DNA from: Metellina segmentata
Taxonomy: Eukaryota > Arthropoda > Arachnida > Araneae > Tetragnathidae
Length of the DNA: 64,000 nucleotides
Direction of reading: 5' to 3'
NCBI GenBank assembly: GCA_947359465.1
Contig: OX375872.1
Coordinates: forward strand, 8,564,137 to 8,628,136
In this document: piece after piece, positions 50,201 to 55,929 of the stretch
Position numbering within the stretch: the first letter of the stretch is position 1
Layout: each line of letters starts with the position of its first letter
Position numbers and translations under genes: made by a program
Notes under the pieces: model-generated
What the model was told of the DNA's origin: nothing
What the model saw: the letters and a program-made list of their open reading frames with translations, nothing else
Databases searched by the model: none

Positions 50201-53115
50201 GGACGTCTGGTATCACTCCCAAGGGGAAAGATCTGAGCATAAGTCCTCATCATTTTGAACCCTGGAAGAATTTTAGGGAGGAAGGTAAAAAGAGACTCAA
50301 GGGTTGGACACCAAGGATGGATTAATAGAAGGTCCTTCAATGTCATGTTTATGAAAAGGAATAATTCCTTTTAGTTTGTAAATATATGAAATTGTTTATA
50401 GCATATTGATACTCGAAAATGTTAATAAATGTTTTAACAAGTGCACACCATTAAAAGCATCATCCTTAGTAGGAAAAGGTGTAGACAGGAAAGAAGTCAG
50501 TCTGTTTATAGATTTTAGTAATTTCAGCATTAATAATTTGTAATTCATGTGCTATCACAAGTTTCAACCAAACCCTTGAAATACCATATATTAGCATTCT
50601 TATTTGGAGCTCTATCCCAGTGGAATTCATAGGATTTAGACTTAAAGATAGAGCAAGTTTAAATGGCAGGCATAGCCATGGATAATTGACTTAATAATAT
50701 GAGGTGCTTTGCATCCAAAGGGAAAACAAATTTAAAATCTGTTTCAGTACATTCAAATGATACAAGTAACTATTTTATAAATCCAACATCTTGAGGACAA
50801 GAAAAAGTGCAATATACCAAGGGAAACGATTTTTAAATAAAAAGCAAATATTTCATTAAATTACATTCTTAAGTAGAATTATGTAAAAACCTTCAAAGTA
50901 AAATGCACAAAACTAATAGTAAAGCCTTTTAAAACACAACTGAAAAATATGGTAAATTTTATTTTTATTTTTCAGATACCTATTATTTTTATCAATTCAA
51001 TTTAGTATTTTCACTAGGCTGGAATGTATGTACTCTAATGTTCTGACCAGACTGAAAACTGTTGGGGAGTGGTTTGCATAAGAGAAATAACCTATCTAAA
51101 GTCATTTTTTCAACTGTCAATGTCTTTGTCCAATTTTTTTTCACACACACACAAAGATTTCAAATCTCTGTTATATATATTGTCTGGCTAACCTGTAATT
51201 TACAGTGGGTTGCAGTACTGTTGTTTTGGGATATTATGGTGCGAGGGCAATCACCAAAAAACCAAACACAAGATGGGAAACCAAACATAAACCAAGATGT
51301 ACCAAACACAAGAAGGAAATGTGAAGCAAAAAATGTTGTGAAAGGGGATAGTGTCATTGGGGATAAGTATATGAAGGCAGAAGAGTATCCTGGGAACGTG
51401 ACAGCATGTTAGACAGTAAATGTACATACACTTGAAGATGTGCTGTAATTTACAGCAACATTGTTTTTTATATAGAACTGAGAGACAAACAAAAAGACCA
51501 GTTGAATACCCCCTCCCCTTCACTTTTTAACATGCACTGTTCTCTTCAAAAGTAAACTTTATTTACATTGCTATCTGCCTTTTTCTTGCCAACGATAGCA
51601 TGTTTTAAACCCTAATCAGTGAGGATGATTTTAAGAGAAGTTTTAAATAGAGATCAATTACAATTTTCCATCGCATGGTCTGACGAAAGATCTTAACCAT
51701 CAACTTGACAATATCAGTTGATGCCAATTTTAAAAAGTATACATTGAACGTTCTAGGTATAAGTCCACATGTTGATTGGTTGCATTGAGTTTTATAGCAC
51801 AAGGGCCATATTTTAATGCGTCAAACACAAAACGTCAAATACATGCACAGGAAAATGTTAAGAATGCTGCTTGAAACAAGTGACCTTTGAAGTCGAATAG
51901 TAAGGAAAGATTGAGATTGGCTGTTTTAACCTTTAGACTATTTTGTTCGTACAAAGGTTGTACCATGAGATTTTCCTTCCCCTTTTAATTGTGTGTGTGT
52001 GATCACTGACATTGATCACCATTCTGCCAGCAACTGCCCTGAAGAGGGTTGGTCTTTTTGTTCGAAGCCCTGTGTGGTAAACAGAAAGTCAAGCCAGAGA
52101 TATCTCTAGCCAAAGGTTGAGTACAAGAAATTCCCTGGCAAATTTTTAATTGGTTGGTTGCATAGTTTGTTGGTGAGAGAGCCATATTTGGCCAATTTGC
52201 ACCACACACAAGACAAACATCATATAATGTAGTTTTGCTGACACATAAGAGAGAAATACACCTAGGTAGGAGTCAAACCTAAACCACTTGCAACCCACAT
52301 GTTGCTAGTGCAGTGGACAAACACAATGAATCATGTCAGTAAATTTTTTTGTCAAATCAAAAATTTATCGGCCCCTCCAGCCAAAGTAGGAACAATTGAG
52401 GCATGTTATAATGATAAGTTAATGCATTTTAAATAAACACCAGTCAAACTTCAGACACTCAAATCATCACACTTCCTCTTCCATTTTGGTACCGAAATCT
52501 AAGGGTTCAGATCCTCACATTCGGTTTTCCAAACAAAATTTTTTATTTTCTAATTTCTAAAGAAGTTCTTGTCTAGATTTAGCATTGTTTACAAAACACA
52601 ATTGATTGCTACAACCTATAGAGAGAATTCACATCTAACCTTCTCCGGAACAAGTTAATAAGTAGTAATTCAAGTAAATTTAAATTTAGTTTCCAAATCT
52701 AATAGTCAAAATTTGTTTTTAAAAAAAAAATATGTTGTCTATTCTCAAGAACAATATTTGAAAATTGATTAAAATAGTAATTGGATTCAGAAAATGAACG
52801 AATAAGTTGTCAACACAACGGTGTTATTCAACCTTAAGAAATTGCTGCTTGTAATTTTGTCAGTTTATTCATTCTTCGATATAGTTGTAAAACAAAGTAA
52901 TTAACTGCAAGAGAAAAATGTTTAAAATAGTTAAATTTCCAGGTAGTGGTTGCAATTAAATTCCTATATCTTCCAAAACTAGGTTTTTGAGTTCAATTAA
53001 AAATCTGAGATTGAATTTTAAAATGATTAGCTATAAATTTCATATCAAACAGAAAACAAACCTCTAAAGCTATATAAAACGGGTTATTTTCCAACTCATC
53101 GAATGTATGAGCCAT
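16918..53115 (-). CDS. VPS9-domain Rab guanine-nucleotide exchange factor, ANKRD27/Varp-like (15 exons)
   Basis: Exon blocks (minus strand): 53115-53062, 49994-49889, 49808-49772, 49690-49617, 49527-49487, 48550-48488, 47647-47592, 41671-41515, 41410-41337, 33485-33320, 27171-27100, 24957-24894, 19146-19008, 18064-17971, 17202-16918. All junctions are GT-AG and all phases agree, giving 1482 bases, 493 residues plus TAA. The N-terminus (MAHTFDELENNPFYIALE) and segments such as LWLICVPCHKSL and ILMEETAYND follow the N-terminal region of ANKRD27/Varp. Residues ~221-395 form a VPS9 domain (TPDQLGVRES, SDDLIPLLVNVIVQARPQY, LVTFQAAKEYL). VPS9 domains activate Rab5/Rab21-type GTPases on endosomes. 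Unlike ANKRD27, no ankyrin repeats follow; the last ~38 residues are strongly hydrophobic. The start is fixed by homology and by an in-frame TAA 12 bases upstream. Exon structure is inferred by eye without transcripts. Confidence 0.88.
17971..18064 (-). CDS. VPS9 gene exon 14 (VPS9 end)
   Basis: Acceptor TATTTCAG, donor GAG|GTAATT, 94 bases. Codes FGLVTFQAAKEYLKSNEF, matching the CLTSFEAAIEYI end of VPS9 domains, then a basic stretch. Confidence 0.88.
18325..18540 (+). mobile_element. tRNA-derived SINE (family C) in VPS9 intron 13
   Basis: A TAGCTAAGTGG matches the pol III A box, and 34 bases further GGTTTAAATCC is a decayed B box. The body has an internal hairpin (AAGTGGTTTAAAATCCACTT) and GTTTGGTTTG paired with CAAACCAAAC. 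No target-site duplication was identified. Confidence 0.7.
19008..19146 (-). CDS. VPS9 gene exon 13 (VPS9 core)
   Basis: Acceptor ATTTTTCAG, donor AAG|GTAGAA, 139 bases. Codes CLTSDDLIPLLVNVIVQARP and YFVSNLYYIQNFCWEN, the most conserved VPS9 segment (ADDLLP-L--VLVKA, then NL-YI-NF). Confidence 0.92.
20060..20465 (-). repeat. Duplicated subterminal segment of the Helitron
   Basis: Two ~170-base blocks (starting near 20080 and 20305) share CAGCTAAGGTTCTGAGAGAG, CTCTTGGGACT and a TATTTACA-TGACAAATA stretch with ATATGA and AACAAATTC. They lie between the helicase end and the 3' hairpin. Confidence 0.75.
20470..24660 (-). pseudogene. Helitron RepHel (HUH endonuclease-Pif1 helicase), multiply broken
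   Basis: From the first plausible ATG (24660) pieces read in order: a cysteine-rich N-terminal part (EICSLCGAFYWPNEL); the Helitron_like_N region 24068-23139 (LFRQYVVDAYVKTEGSRLNF, IILPSSFQGSPRCMQQNYQD); the HUH signature GLPHCHIL near 23110; the YLYKYVYKG tyrosine-motif region near 22700; Pif1 Walker A GPAGAGKTF (~21705), Walker B VWDEAP and GGDFRQVLPV; and the C-terminal SMTINKAQGQTFDK and THGQLYVGLSRV. Lesions include in-frame stops near 24279, 24125, 22865, 22586 and 21263 and frameshifts at A-runs near 23180, 22330 and 21300, plus one near 22185 and others near 20870. Frameshifts fall mostly in homopolymers. It cannot make an active protein. In life it nicks and rolls out a single-stranded copy of the element. 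Confidence 0.9.
24894..24957 (-). CDS. VPS9 gene exon 12
   Basis: Acceptor ATTTCTAG, donor AAAG|GTAAAT, 64 bases. Codes EHLNQDIEHFLFETCYSVSN. It has little sequence similarity of its own, but it supplies exactly the phase (one leftover base) needed to join exons 11 and 13. The Helitron ends 51 bases downstream in the intron. Confidence 0.72.
24958..27099. other. VPS9 intron 11, no recognised feature
   Basis: AT-rich sequence. No transposon ends or coding segments recognised. Confidence 0.5.
27100..27171 (-). CDS. VPS9 gene exon 11
   Basis: Acceptor ATTTACAG, donor CTG|GTGCAT (weak), 72 bases. Codes VVELASLNSRSSPVEKLNCL, parallel to RELAQLNKCTSPQQKLVCL of ANKRD27. This is the clearest single-exon match in the gene. 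Confidence 0.87.
27836..28285 (+). mobile_element. SINE family A, one long copy plus a second 3' fragment, in VPS9 intron 10-side flank
   Basis: A copy at about 27836-28198 carries CTTGGAGAGTGGGATGCCAG, CATCTGACCGTGGTTCAAAA and ends TTGCTCTAGTACGACGTTAA then AATTACC. A second truncated 3' end follows directly (28199-28285, ending AAAATTACC). It is the reverse orientation to the copy at 53447-53775. It lies inside intron 10 (27172-33319). Confidence 0.78.
28779..29275 (-). pseudogene. Helitron Pif1 helicase remnant
   Basis: The minus strand reads FKFRCEHQQGQWLKVVGLSL and KPCFSHSQLYVGVG, the decayed C-terminal GQ-S/T and HGQLYVA/G signature of Pif1-type Helitron helicases. Further helicase-like but broken sequence follows upstream to about 29275. 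It probably belongs with the Rep fragment in the palindrome to its right. Confidence 0.55.
29290..29600 (-). pseudogene. Tc1/mariner transposase N-terminal remnant
   Basis: A minus-strand frame reads SRRRVADSQCWHSLGCLEEG, QSITDVALFFGVHSVISRL, a helix-turn-helix of Tc1-type transposases, then a decayed VVRRHVA stretch. No catalytic part is seen. It is a different family from the copy at 54.2 kb. Confidence 0.6.
29850..32530. repeat. Large imperfect inverted repeat of Helitron-derived sequence
   Basis: The left arm (about 29850-30875) and right arm (about 31352-32530) are reverse complements with many small differences. Examples: GAAGCCACCCGATTACTGGA against TCTAGTAATTGGCTGGCTTC at the outer ends, and TTCCTCCATTTTTGGAACT against AGTTCCAAAAATGGAGGAAG. 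The spacer is ~475 bases. Both arms carry the same piece of Helitron Rep (KILFHQFIVNMHSKIESERV, LNQRTLRV), at 30440-30640 on plus and at about 31850-31590 on minus. It lies in VPS9 intron 10. Confidence 0.85.
32690..32960 (+). repeat. Imperfect tandem repeat, period ~148 bp
   Basis: Two copies share TTGGTTTT, TTGTCATT, GTYGGAATCRGYGAGGTTTA, TTTTTAAAAGCATA and GAATTTGWATCAT blocks (starting near 32694 and 32842). The neighbouring 32525-32680 stretch repeats AAAAAGTTGCA several times. Confidence 0.6.
33320..33485 (-). CDS. VPS9 gene exon 10 (VPS9 domain start)
   Basis: Acceptor AATTTCAG, donor GCT|GTGAGT, 166 bases. Contains MFHVHDKVFPVVKKF and EAHVTPDQLGVRESFCCQ, matching the YVHHEIY and IGVKPEF segments at the beginning of the VPS9 domain of ANKRD27. 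Confidence 0.88.
33709..34210 (+). mobile_element. Possible piggyBac-like fragment
   Basis: A TTAA at 33709 is followed by CCCCTTAACGCATTTGCCCG and two GTGTCTGACACGG-like palindromic blocks, resembling a piggyBac 5' end. Near 34113 a short acidic frame starts MSNSDEFEYANLSESFSDES, like a transposase N-terminus. No 3' end was found, so this is weak. Confidence 0.3.
34335..34716 (+). pseudogene. 412-like gypsy pol, RNase H part (left half of split element)
   Basis: The plus strand reads MLKGRNFAIFTDKKPLIFAF, then ITGSNNLVADALSRVEIDKI, the RNase H end and the RH-integrase linker of 412/mdg1-type gypsy elements. Frames are broken by small indels. It stops in the codons for DTG-I at the GTATA of 34712-34716. 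The continuation lies beyond the inserted element, at 39458. Confidence 0.82.
34808..35100 (+). repeat. 5' LTR of the Gmr1-like element
   Basis: It starts TGTCATGAAC at 34808 and holds an AATAAA at 35013-35018. The end is not certain because the 3' LTR is truncated; 35100 is a rough limit. It includes a hairpin TTGGCGA ... TTTCGCCAA. The following leader runs to the ORF at 36085. Confidence 0.65.
36085..38994 (+). CDS. Gag-protease-integrase polyprotein (Gmr1-like gypsy), no RT
   Basis: An uninterrupted 969-codon ORF. Residues 1-60: N-terminal gag (LLRAIKADLVSLAQEFGEEF). About 73-150: a charged coiled coil with a 23-residue block repeated in tandem (KLQSDKESHDRELEE twice). About 180-360: capsid-like region of the type from which vertebrate SCAN domains arose. 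About 397-410: CCHC zinc knuckle (CYSCGSDKHFKSDC). About 490-500: protease ALIDSGSEITVV. About 660-900: integrase with zinc region GGHMGIKIT ... CKECQ and core D in NVDLIGPI, D in ASDNGTNF and E in SNGLVERFNQ. The usual first His of the zinc region appears as Gln (LAQSSVIGGH). Integrase directly after protease is the Gmr1-like order, where RT should follow; here the frame ends in unrelated codons (GYKIPMYTVLLY) and RT is missing. Function of this product is unknown. Confidence 0.88.
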   Translation: MAFLLRAIKADLVSLAQEFGEEFGTDVNLTKLKLKDLILANHKYDEQTAMDLLESIAAERIEDQECADRKERLKLQSDKESHDRELEELKLRLESQKLQSDKESHDRELEEFKLMLESQKLQSEREEKELELKLKIESEKFQVEKLRLELELGKNISNGNLNVNPGARERSLDEIVKMIRILTVKPPARSEGWDFYFSSLEKAFVNENISDAIKPRVLLCLLGDKISNLLLDVSEEEFGNYEFLKQLVLDEFEPSPKLCLDNFRKAKRNQDETFSQFASRLSAMWRNYSKVRVAKDFESLNQHIVADRMLDTLDCETATHIGVLQGEGWFKPKELGKHCDVFYTSKGKSYNASVREKTKDGDERFLAGAGSKFIDRKKENGNFHFRRYEDKQKENRKFVCYSCGSDKHFKSDCPFGKERERNKGSENKKIRVNNVIAEEPEQKTDTVVARVDVFGKVVPREAIVDKSSQLKKTPISVGEKLDSALIDSGSEITVVKRDLVPKISTEGAASIYLKGIFGQAIKCPLVYVPMGLASGDRGNVVHQEVLSALAEALVEDVLLPPEIFNMLSGTKKGTGGNQSLFALGVLESIEQERAGEDTFSVFNDNVSDTKGVSVLTAEGGQGNISAVNFRSEQESCTELQDLWKQALDLKGNFYISDGYLFHKDKILGETVGQLVLPKCRRKDVLDLAQSSVIGGHMGIKITIERIKYSFFWVGLRDDVKNFFASCKECQLTKSIKVRDRAPITPVTRPDLPFQVVNVDLIGPITPPSAKGHKHILCLVDQHTRWGEAVPLTSLTAKATCEALLSIFSRTGIPNVIASDNGTNFNAELTKEFERRIGSSPRFSTPAYPQSNGLVERFNQTLKKMLHNVIREEGRGWHSQIPYVLWAYREIPNTTTGVSPFQLLYGRPPQGPLSILKSTWTGELNNLQLNTTPVATYLQNLKLKLEKGRMPYLGYKIPMYTVLLYIYILY
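39191..39352 (+). repeat. 3' LTR of the Gmr1-like element, truncated
   Basis: It matches the 5' LTR from TGTCGTGAAC to GCTAATTGTTTGGA, then diverges into AAAAAACTAC. Truncation leaves no polyadenylation signal. Confidence 0.82.
39458..40524 (+). pseudogene. 412-like gypsy integrase (right half of split element)
   Basis: It starts exactly where the left half stops: PFIPESH at the joint, then the zinc region CQNCQRSK, then ARFSHIHNDFIGPLP with the first catalytic D, a decayed TDQGQNFE with the second, and an E in the SNGIIEI segment. From 40051 an open frame of 157 codons reads LLGIRSALKSDIDATCAELM, GTTLRLP-like CTTLRLP, FQIDRVKPPLTPPYTGPHLI and VSIDRIKPAF, the integrase C-terminus with its GPY module. 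Frames shift between 39778 and 40050. Inactive. Confidence 0.85.
40732..40995 (+). repeat. 3' LTR of the 412-like element
   Basis: It begins TGTGGCATAC after GGGTGATACTC and plausibly ends CGATACCTTACA at 40995. AATAAA lies at 40950-40955. Without the 5' LTR in the window the limits are by motif only. Confidence 0.5.
41337..41410 (-). CDS. VPS9 gene exon 9
   Basis: Acceptor ACTATAG, donor GAAAA|GTATGT, 74 bases. Codes EYMRSLVYRSPSSFSKSEIS. The following 7.9-kb intron holds the nested retroelements at 34.3-41.0 kb. Confidence 0.83.
41515..41671 (-). CDS. VPS9 gene exon 8
   Basis: Acceptor TTCATAG, donor GAT|GTAAGT, 157 bases. Codes a helical segment including FPECTEAFKILDKKIQVFN and LQDASIKLQGMLRWAVD upstream of the VPS9 core. 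Confidence 0.85.
43745..44250. mobile_element. piggyBac-type MITE, 506 bp, TTAA duplication
   Basis: Perfect inverted ends CCCTTCTTTGCAT and ATGCAAAGAAGGG lie between TTAA at 43741-43744 and TTAA at 44251-44254. It interrupts the hAT transposase. Removing it with one TTAA rejoins the hAT frame without any change (…LDD then LRTAGYF), as piggyBac excision would. Confidence 0.95.
45415..45543. mobile_element. hAT MITE, 129 bp, with exact 8-bp target-site duplication
   Basis: The ends are CAGGGCTCGAAATA and the inverse of TATTTCGAGGCCTG, flanked by CGTTAGAC at 45407-45414 and 45544-45551. The middle repeats GTGCACCT in both orientations. Inserted in the larger hAT element; without it the hAT frame reads through the joint. 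Confidence 0.93.
46194..47591. other. VPS9 intron 7 sequence without recognised feature
   Basis: AT-rich. Nothing beyond short low-complexity runs. Confidence 0.5.
47592..47647 (-). CDS. VPS9 gene exon 7
   Basis: Acceptor ATTTTTAG, donor ATGA|GTGAGT, 56 bases. Codes DEFCTASSEKGVKLSLN. The following intron (5.9 kb) holds the hAT nest at 42759-46185. Confidence 0.8.
47939..48056. repeat. Minisatellite, four copies of ~30 bp
   Basis: The unit GATAGATTTTAACAAAATAA occurs at 47941, 47971 and 48003, with a fourth copy from about 48037 (GAGATTTTAACAAAATAA). Spacers differ. In VPS9 intron 6. Confidence 0.85.
48488..48550 (-). CDS. VPS9 gene exon 6
   Basis: Acceptor TTTTTCAG, donor AAG|GTATAG, 63 bases in phase 0. 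Codes DYKPYRILTIERPLSCFSKN, parallel to the SILCIAHPLE region of ANKRD27. Confidence 0.85.
49487..49527 (-). CDS. VPS9 gene exon 5
   Basis: Acceptor TTTATAG, donor GAT|GTAAGA, 41 bases. Codes TIKILMEETAYND, close to the PILFEETFYNE stretch of ANKRD27. Confidence 0.85.
49617..49690 (-). CDS. VPS9 gene exon 4
   Basis: Acceptor TTTTTCAG, donor ACAG|GTTAGT, 74 bases. Codes HYVTTDANHSLTFEIEEN and KTLTG. Confidence 0.84.
49772..49808 (-). CDS. VPS9 gene exon 3 (37 bases)
   Basis: Acceptor GTTACAG, donor GAG|GTAATC. Codes DAHILKPSPFFKR with the split codons. Flanked by ~80-base introns. Confidence 0.83.
49889..49994 (-). CDS. VPS9 gene exon 2
   Basis: Acceptor TTTTTAG, donor G|GTAAGT, 106 bases. 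Contains KLWLICVPCHKSLKG, which parallels the LVPC-SL stretch of ANKRD27. Confidence 0.87.
50000..51760. other. VPS9 intron 1 sequence, possible faint SINE trace
   Basis: Mostly unannotated. Near 51190-51250 GGTTGCAGTACTG and GATATTATGGTGCGAGGGC resemble the SINE 3' module. The rest, including the ORF at 51062-51412, shows no domain. Confidence 0.35.
51765..52345 (-). mobile_element. SINE family B: a module fragment and a longer copy
   Basis: At 51770-51830 the module GGTTGCATTGAGTTTTATAG and GGGCCATATTTTAATGCGTC is present. At about 52135-52345 a longer minus-strand copy reads TTGTCCACTGCACTAGCAAC, GGTTTGACTCC (B-box-like), ATTTCTCTCTTATGTGTCAG and GCAAATTGGCCAAATATGGC. The same order occurs at 56536 and 57488 on the plus strand. 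Within VPS9 intron 1. Confidence 0.65.
52346..53061. other. VPS9 intron 1, no recognised feature
   Basis: AT-rich, nothing recognised up to exon 1. Confidence 0.5.
53062..53115 (-). CDS. VPS9 gene exon 1 (start codon)
   Basis: Codes MAHTFDELENNPFYIALE, phase 0, donor GAG|GTTTGT. The NPFY-AL pattern matches the ANKRD27 N-terminus. An in-frame TAA lies 12 bases upstream of the ATG. A pyrimidine-rich CAG acceptor-like site near 53268 suggests a spliced 5' UTR. Intron 1 is about 3.1 kb. Confidence 0.85.
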
Positions 53116-53373
53116 TGTAATGTTTTATAACAGAAATCCGCTCGTAAGTTACGTGAGATTCAAGGATGTGTTTATATTCATATTTAAACACATACACAGT
53201 AAAACAACATAACAAATTTTCTGTCAAATAATCATGAGTCAATGTTCCAGTCAGTATCCGTACGCATCTGAAAAACAGAAACGAAAACAGTGAATGTAAG
53301 ATTGCCATTCTATAAAAACGCAAAGTCAACTTTAAATTATGTATGGATTGTGAGTTCAAAACGGGATCCAACA

Positions 53374-53446
53374 AATGGTAATAATTGGTAATTTTTAGTT
53401 AACGTCATACTAGAGCAACACAACGGGCTATTGACGACGGTCCGGG
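53374..53446 (-). mobile_element. SINE family A, 3'-end fragment
   Basis: It repeats the last ~70 bases of the neighbouring long copy (GAGCAACACAACGGGCTATT, GACGGTCCGGG) in the same orientation and joins it through GTAATGGTAATGGTAATT. A partial tandem insertion or tail-to-tail joint. Confidence 0.75.
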
Positions 53447-53775
53447 TAATGGTAATGGTAATTTTAGTTAACGTCGTACTAGAGCAACACAACGGGCTAT
53501 TGACGACGGTCCGGGATCAGTCCCTTGAGGGAAAGAGCCGAGGACAACACCTCGTAATTTTGAACCACGGTCAGATGAAGCAACACCTGAGCTGGCACCC
53601 CACTCTCCAAACTTCCATACCAAGCCAACGTGAGGACTTTCAGTCACGACAGATTTAAGGTGCACCAGCCGCCTCTGCACCATACGTTTACAAATATCCA
53701 TGTCCGGACCCGGATTCGAACCAGGAACCTTCCAATCTAGAGGCTAACACCTTAACCACAATACCGGTTGGTCGG
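53447..53775 (-). mobile_element. SINE family A, long copy with tRNA-like head
   Basis: On the minus strand a tRNA-derived head has an A-box-like TGGTTAAGGTGTTAGCCTC and a perfect B box GGTTCGAATCC (inverse at ~53710-53720). The body follows (GGAAGTTTGGAGAGTGGGG, TCAGGTGTTGCTTCATCTGA, GTGGTTCAAAATTACGAGG) and it ends CTCTAGTACGACGTTAAC then TAAAATTACCATTACC. Pol III boxes and the simple tail mark a SINE. It lies 0.3 kb upstream of the VPS9 start codon. Confidence 0.88.
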
Positions 53776-54002
53776 CCCCTCAAGGGAAAGATCCAAGGAC
53801 AATAGCACGTAATTCTGGATCCAACCAACGTTGGGTTGGTGTGGAAGTTTGGAGAGTGGGGTGCCCGCTCAGGTGTTGCTTCGTCATCTGACTGAGGTTC
53901 AAAATTACGAGGTGTTATCCTCGATTCTTTCCCTTAAGGGACTGATCCCGGACCGTCGTCAATAGCCTGTTGTGTTGCTCTAGTACGACGTTAACTAAAA
54001 TT
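53776..54002 (+). mobile_element. SINE family A, opposite-orientation copy
   Basis: It carries TGGAAGTTTGGAGAGTGGGG at ~53860 and ends GCTCTAGTACGACGTTAACT then AAAATTAC. A short piece at 53776-53830 is in the other orientation (CTCAAGGGAAAGATCCAAGG). Together with the previous two it forms a head-to-head cluster. Confidence 0.78.
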
Positions 54003-54179
54003 ACAATTTCCATTACATGTAGAACTATCGCACACATCTTCAAGAATATTATCCAAATTACAGGAAGCCATCAGATGACGCCGTTATTACTTCACAATGA
54101 CGAGAGTATAAGAGACAAGAGAGGTGTATATAAGGAATGGTAGCAAAGAAGTAAAATTGTTCATAGGCGTTCTGTAAGC

Positions 54180-55430
54180 CGCTCAGTGCCACAACCGAAT
54201 AGTTATGGCACAGAGGACGCATGTCGATGATTTTTTTTACGTGGTAGAATTATCGGCCTGGAATGTGGGCGTACTCAGACGGAAGTTTCAGTGGAACTTG
54301 GAATCGCCCAAAGTGTCATCTCTAGGCTTTGGCAACGATTCCAAAATGATGGAAATGTCAGTAAACGTTACAGTACAGGTCGCTCCGAGTTACAACGCCG
54401 AATGACGACCGGTATTTGGCGGTAACTGCAAAAAGAAGCAGACAGAACTCAGCATCCGACTTTTCTCGTCGGCTATCTTCAGCCACGGATACGACAGTTT
54501 CAAGACAAACCGTTTACATGTTGGTCTATATGCTCGCAGGCCTGTCAGATGTGTTCCGCTCACGGCAGCTCACTGTCGCCAGCAGTTAGACTGAAGTAGA
54601 GACAATGAAATGTGGACATCGTCACAGTGGGCTTGTGTGATGTTTTCCAACGAGTCCAAGTTTAGCTTGCAGTCTGATACACGGCGGACGTTCATATGGA
54701 GAACTCCAGGTACCCGCTACCACCAAGACAACATCATTGAACGACACCGTTACGGTGGTGCAGGATTGTTCGTTTGGGGCGGAATTACACTGGGCTCCAG
54801 AACAGATCTACATGTTCATATTGGAACCATGAGAGGCCAAATTTATCGGGACATCATTCTGGAACAACATGTACGTTTGTTTAGGGGTGCCATGGCCGCA
54901 GAATTTTTGTTTATGGATTACAACGTTCGTCCTCACCGTACAAACATTGTAAACGAATGCCTTGAATCTGAGGATATCACCCGTATGGAAGGGCCAGCAT
55001 TCTCATCTGACTTGAATCCGATAGAGCATGTGTGGGACATGCTTGTCCGACGAGTTGCAGCCCGTCAATCATCTCCTACATGTGTACCGGAACTTCGGAG
55101 AGCATTGCTTGTTGAGTGGAGTGATCTTCCCCAAGATCAGCTCGATAATTTAATCCTCGGCATGCCTAGGCGTTGTACGGACTGTATTTCATCGTCTGGG
55201 AGACATACAATGTATTAACCATCATAACAACCATGTCAAGTTTTTGTAAGGTCGATATTTTTTGTAATTGCTTCAGTGAGCAAAAATCGTAGTTTTTATG
55301 AATGGTATCACACATACACCATCTTTTTTGTTCTTTATCTTTTGTTTAATAAATGGGCTTTATGAATAAGTCACGTTTGCTTTGTTTCTGAACCTTTATT
55401 TGCCGGACCTGGCATTATCCTTAATTTATG
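54180..55430 (+). mobile_element. Tc1-like transposon, defective
   Basis: The transposase remnant is followed by an AATAAA (~55343) and sequence ending GCCGGACCTGGCATTATCCT. No left terminal inverted repeat could be matched to it, so the ends are not fixed. Boundaries are approximate. Confidence 0.65.
54205..55218 (+). pseudogene. Tc1-like transposase, catalytic residues lost
   Basis: MAQRTHVDD at 54205 starts the N-terminal helix-turn-helix part, which shifts frame at a T-run (~54230); the other frame reads ELGIAQSVISRLWQRFQNDG. The part 54610-55218 is open: WACVMFSNESKFSLQSD, RYHQDNIIERHRYGGAGLFV, EFLFMDYNVRPHRTNIV, SSDLNPIEHVWDML, LPQDQLDNLILGMPRRC. In this family the first catalytic Asp sits in FSDES and the second in D-N-ARPH; here they are Asn (FSNES) and Tyr (MDYNVRPH). 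Only the third acidic residue (PIEH) remains. It cannot be active. Confidence 0.9.
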
Positions 55431-55489
55431 GACATGAGTCTTGTAGTGTAATATTCTGCCCTCTTGTGACTCAACCCTTACTTACTAGG

Positions 55490-55700
55490 GAAAGCAGAGG
55501 CGCAAGGGTCACGTGGTAAGAGAAGTGACGCTAGGAGGGGTTTTGTCAGGGGTGATGGGCGAGGGAAAGAGGAAACTTAAGCATTTCAGTACAATGTTAC
55601 CCGGTGCACCGACCAAAGTTTCTATATTTGCATTTGGCAACTTCTTTCTCGTTGCACCGGGTTACTCTACTTTAGTGGGTTTTTTTTTTTTCCTTTTTGT
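55490..55700. repeat. Inverted-repeat segment CCGGTGCACC
   Basis: ACCCGGTGCACCGACCAAAG at ~55600 and GTTGCACCGGGTTACTC at ~55655 form a ~10-bp stem around a ~50-base loop with GGCAACTT. Possibly an edge of a small transposon. Confidence 0.35.
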
Positions 55701-55929
55701 CCTTTTGGCGCTTTTAATTTTGGCGGCCTCATTTGTTGGATCGATGTTTTTAAACGAATGATTATATGAAATTGTCGAAGCATTTGCCATTTGCATTGAT
55801 CGAAGGAAGGAGAGTTGGCTGTGGTGTTTTTCTGCCGACCTAACGTTCTTTCATTTAGAAGCCAAATTTGTATAAGCATAAGCAATAATATATTCATTTG
55901 AAATTGAAGATTTTCTTTCCCATACATTT

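Noticed and set aside
51062..51523. ORFs on both strands of intron 1
   Set aside because: Compositional; CA-runs and SINE-like remnants explain them and neither has splice or domain support.
53447..53775. The tRNA-like head as a functional tRNA gene
   Set aside because: A and B boxes are present but there is no closing acceptor stem and it continues into a SINE body.
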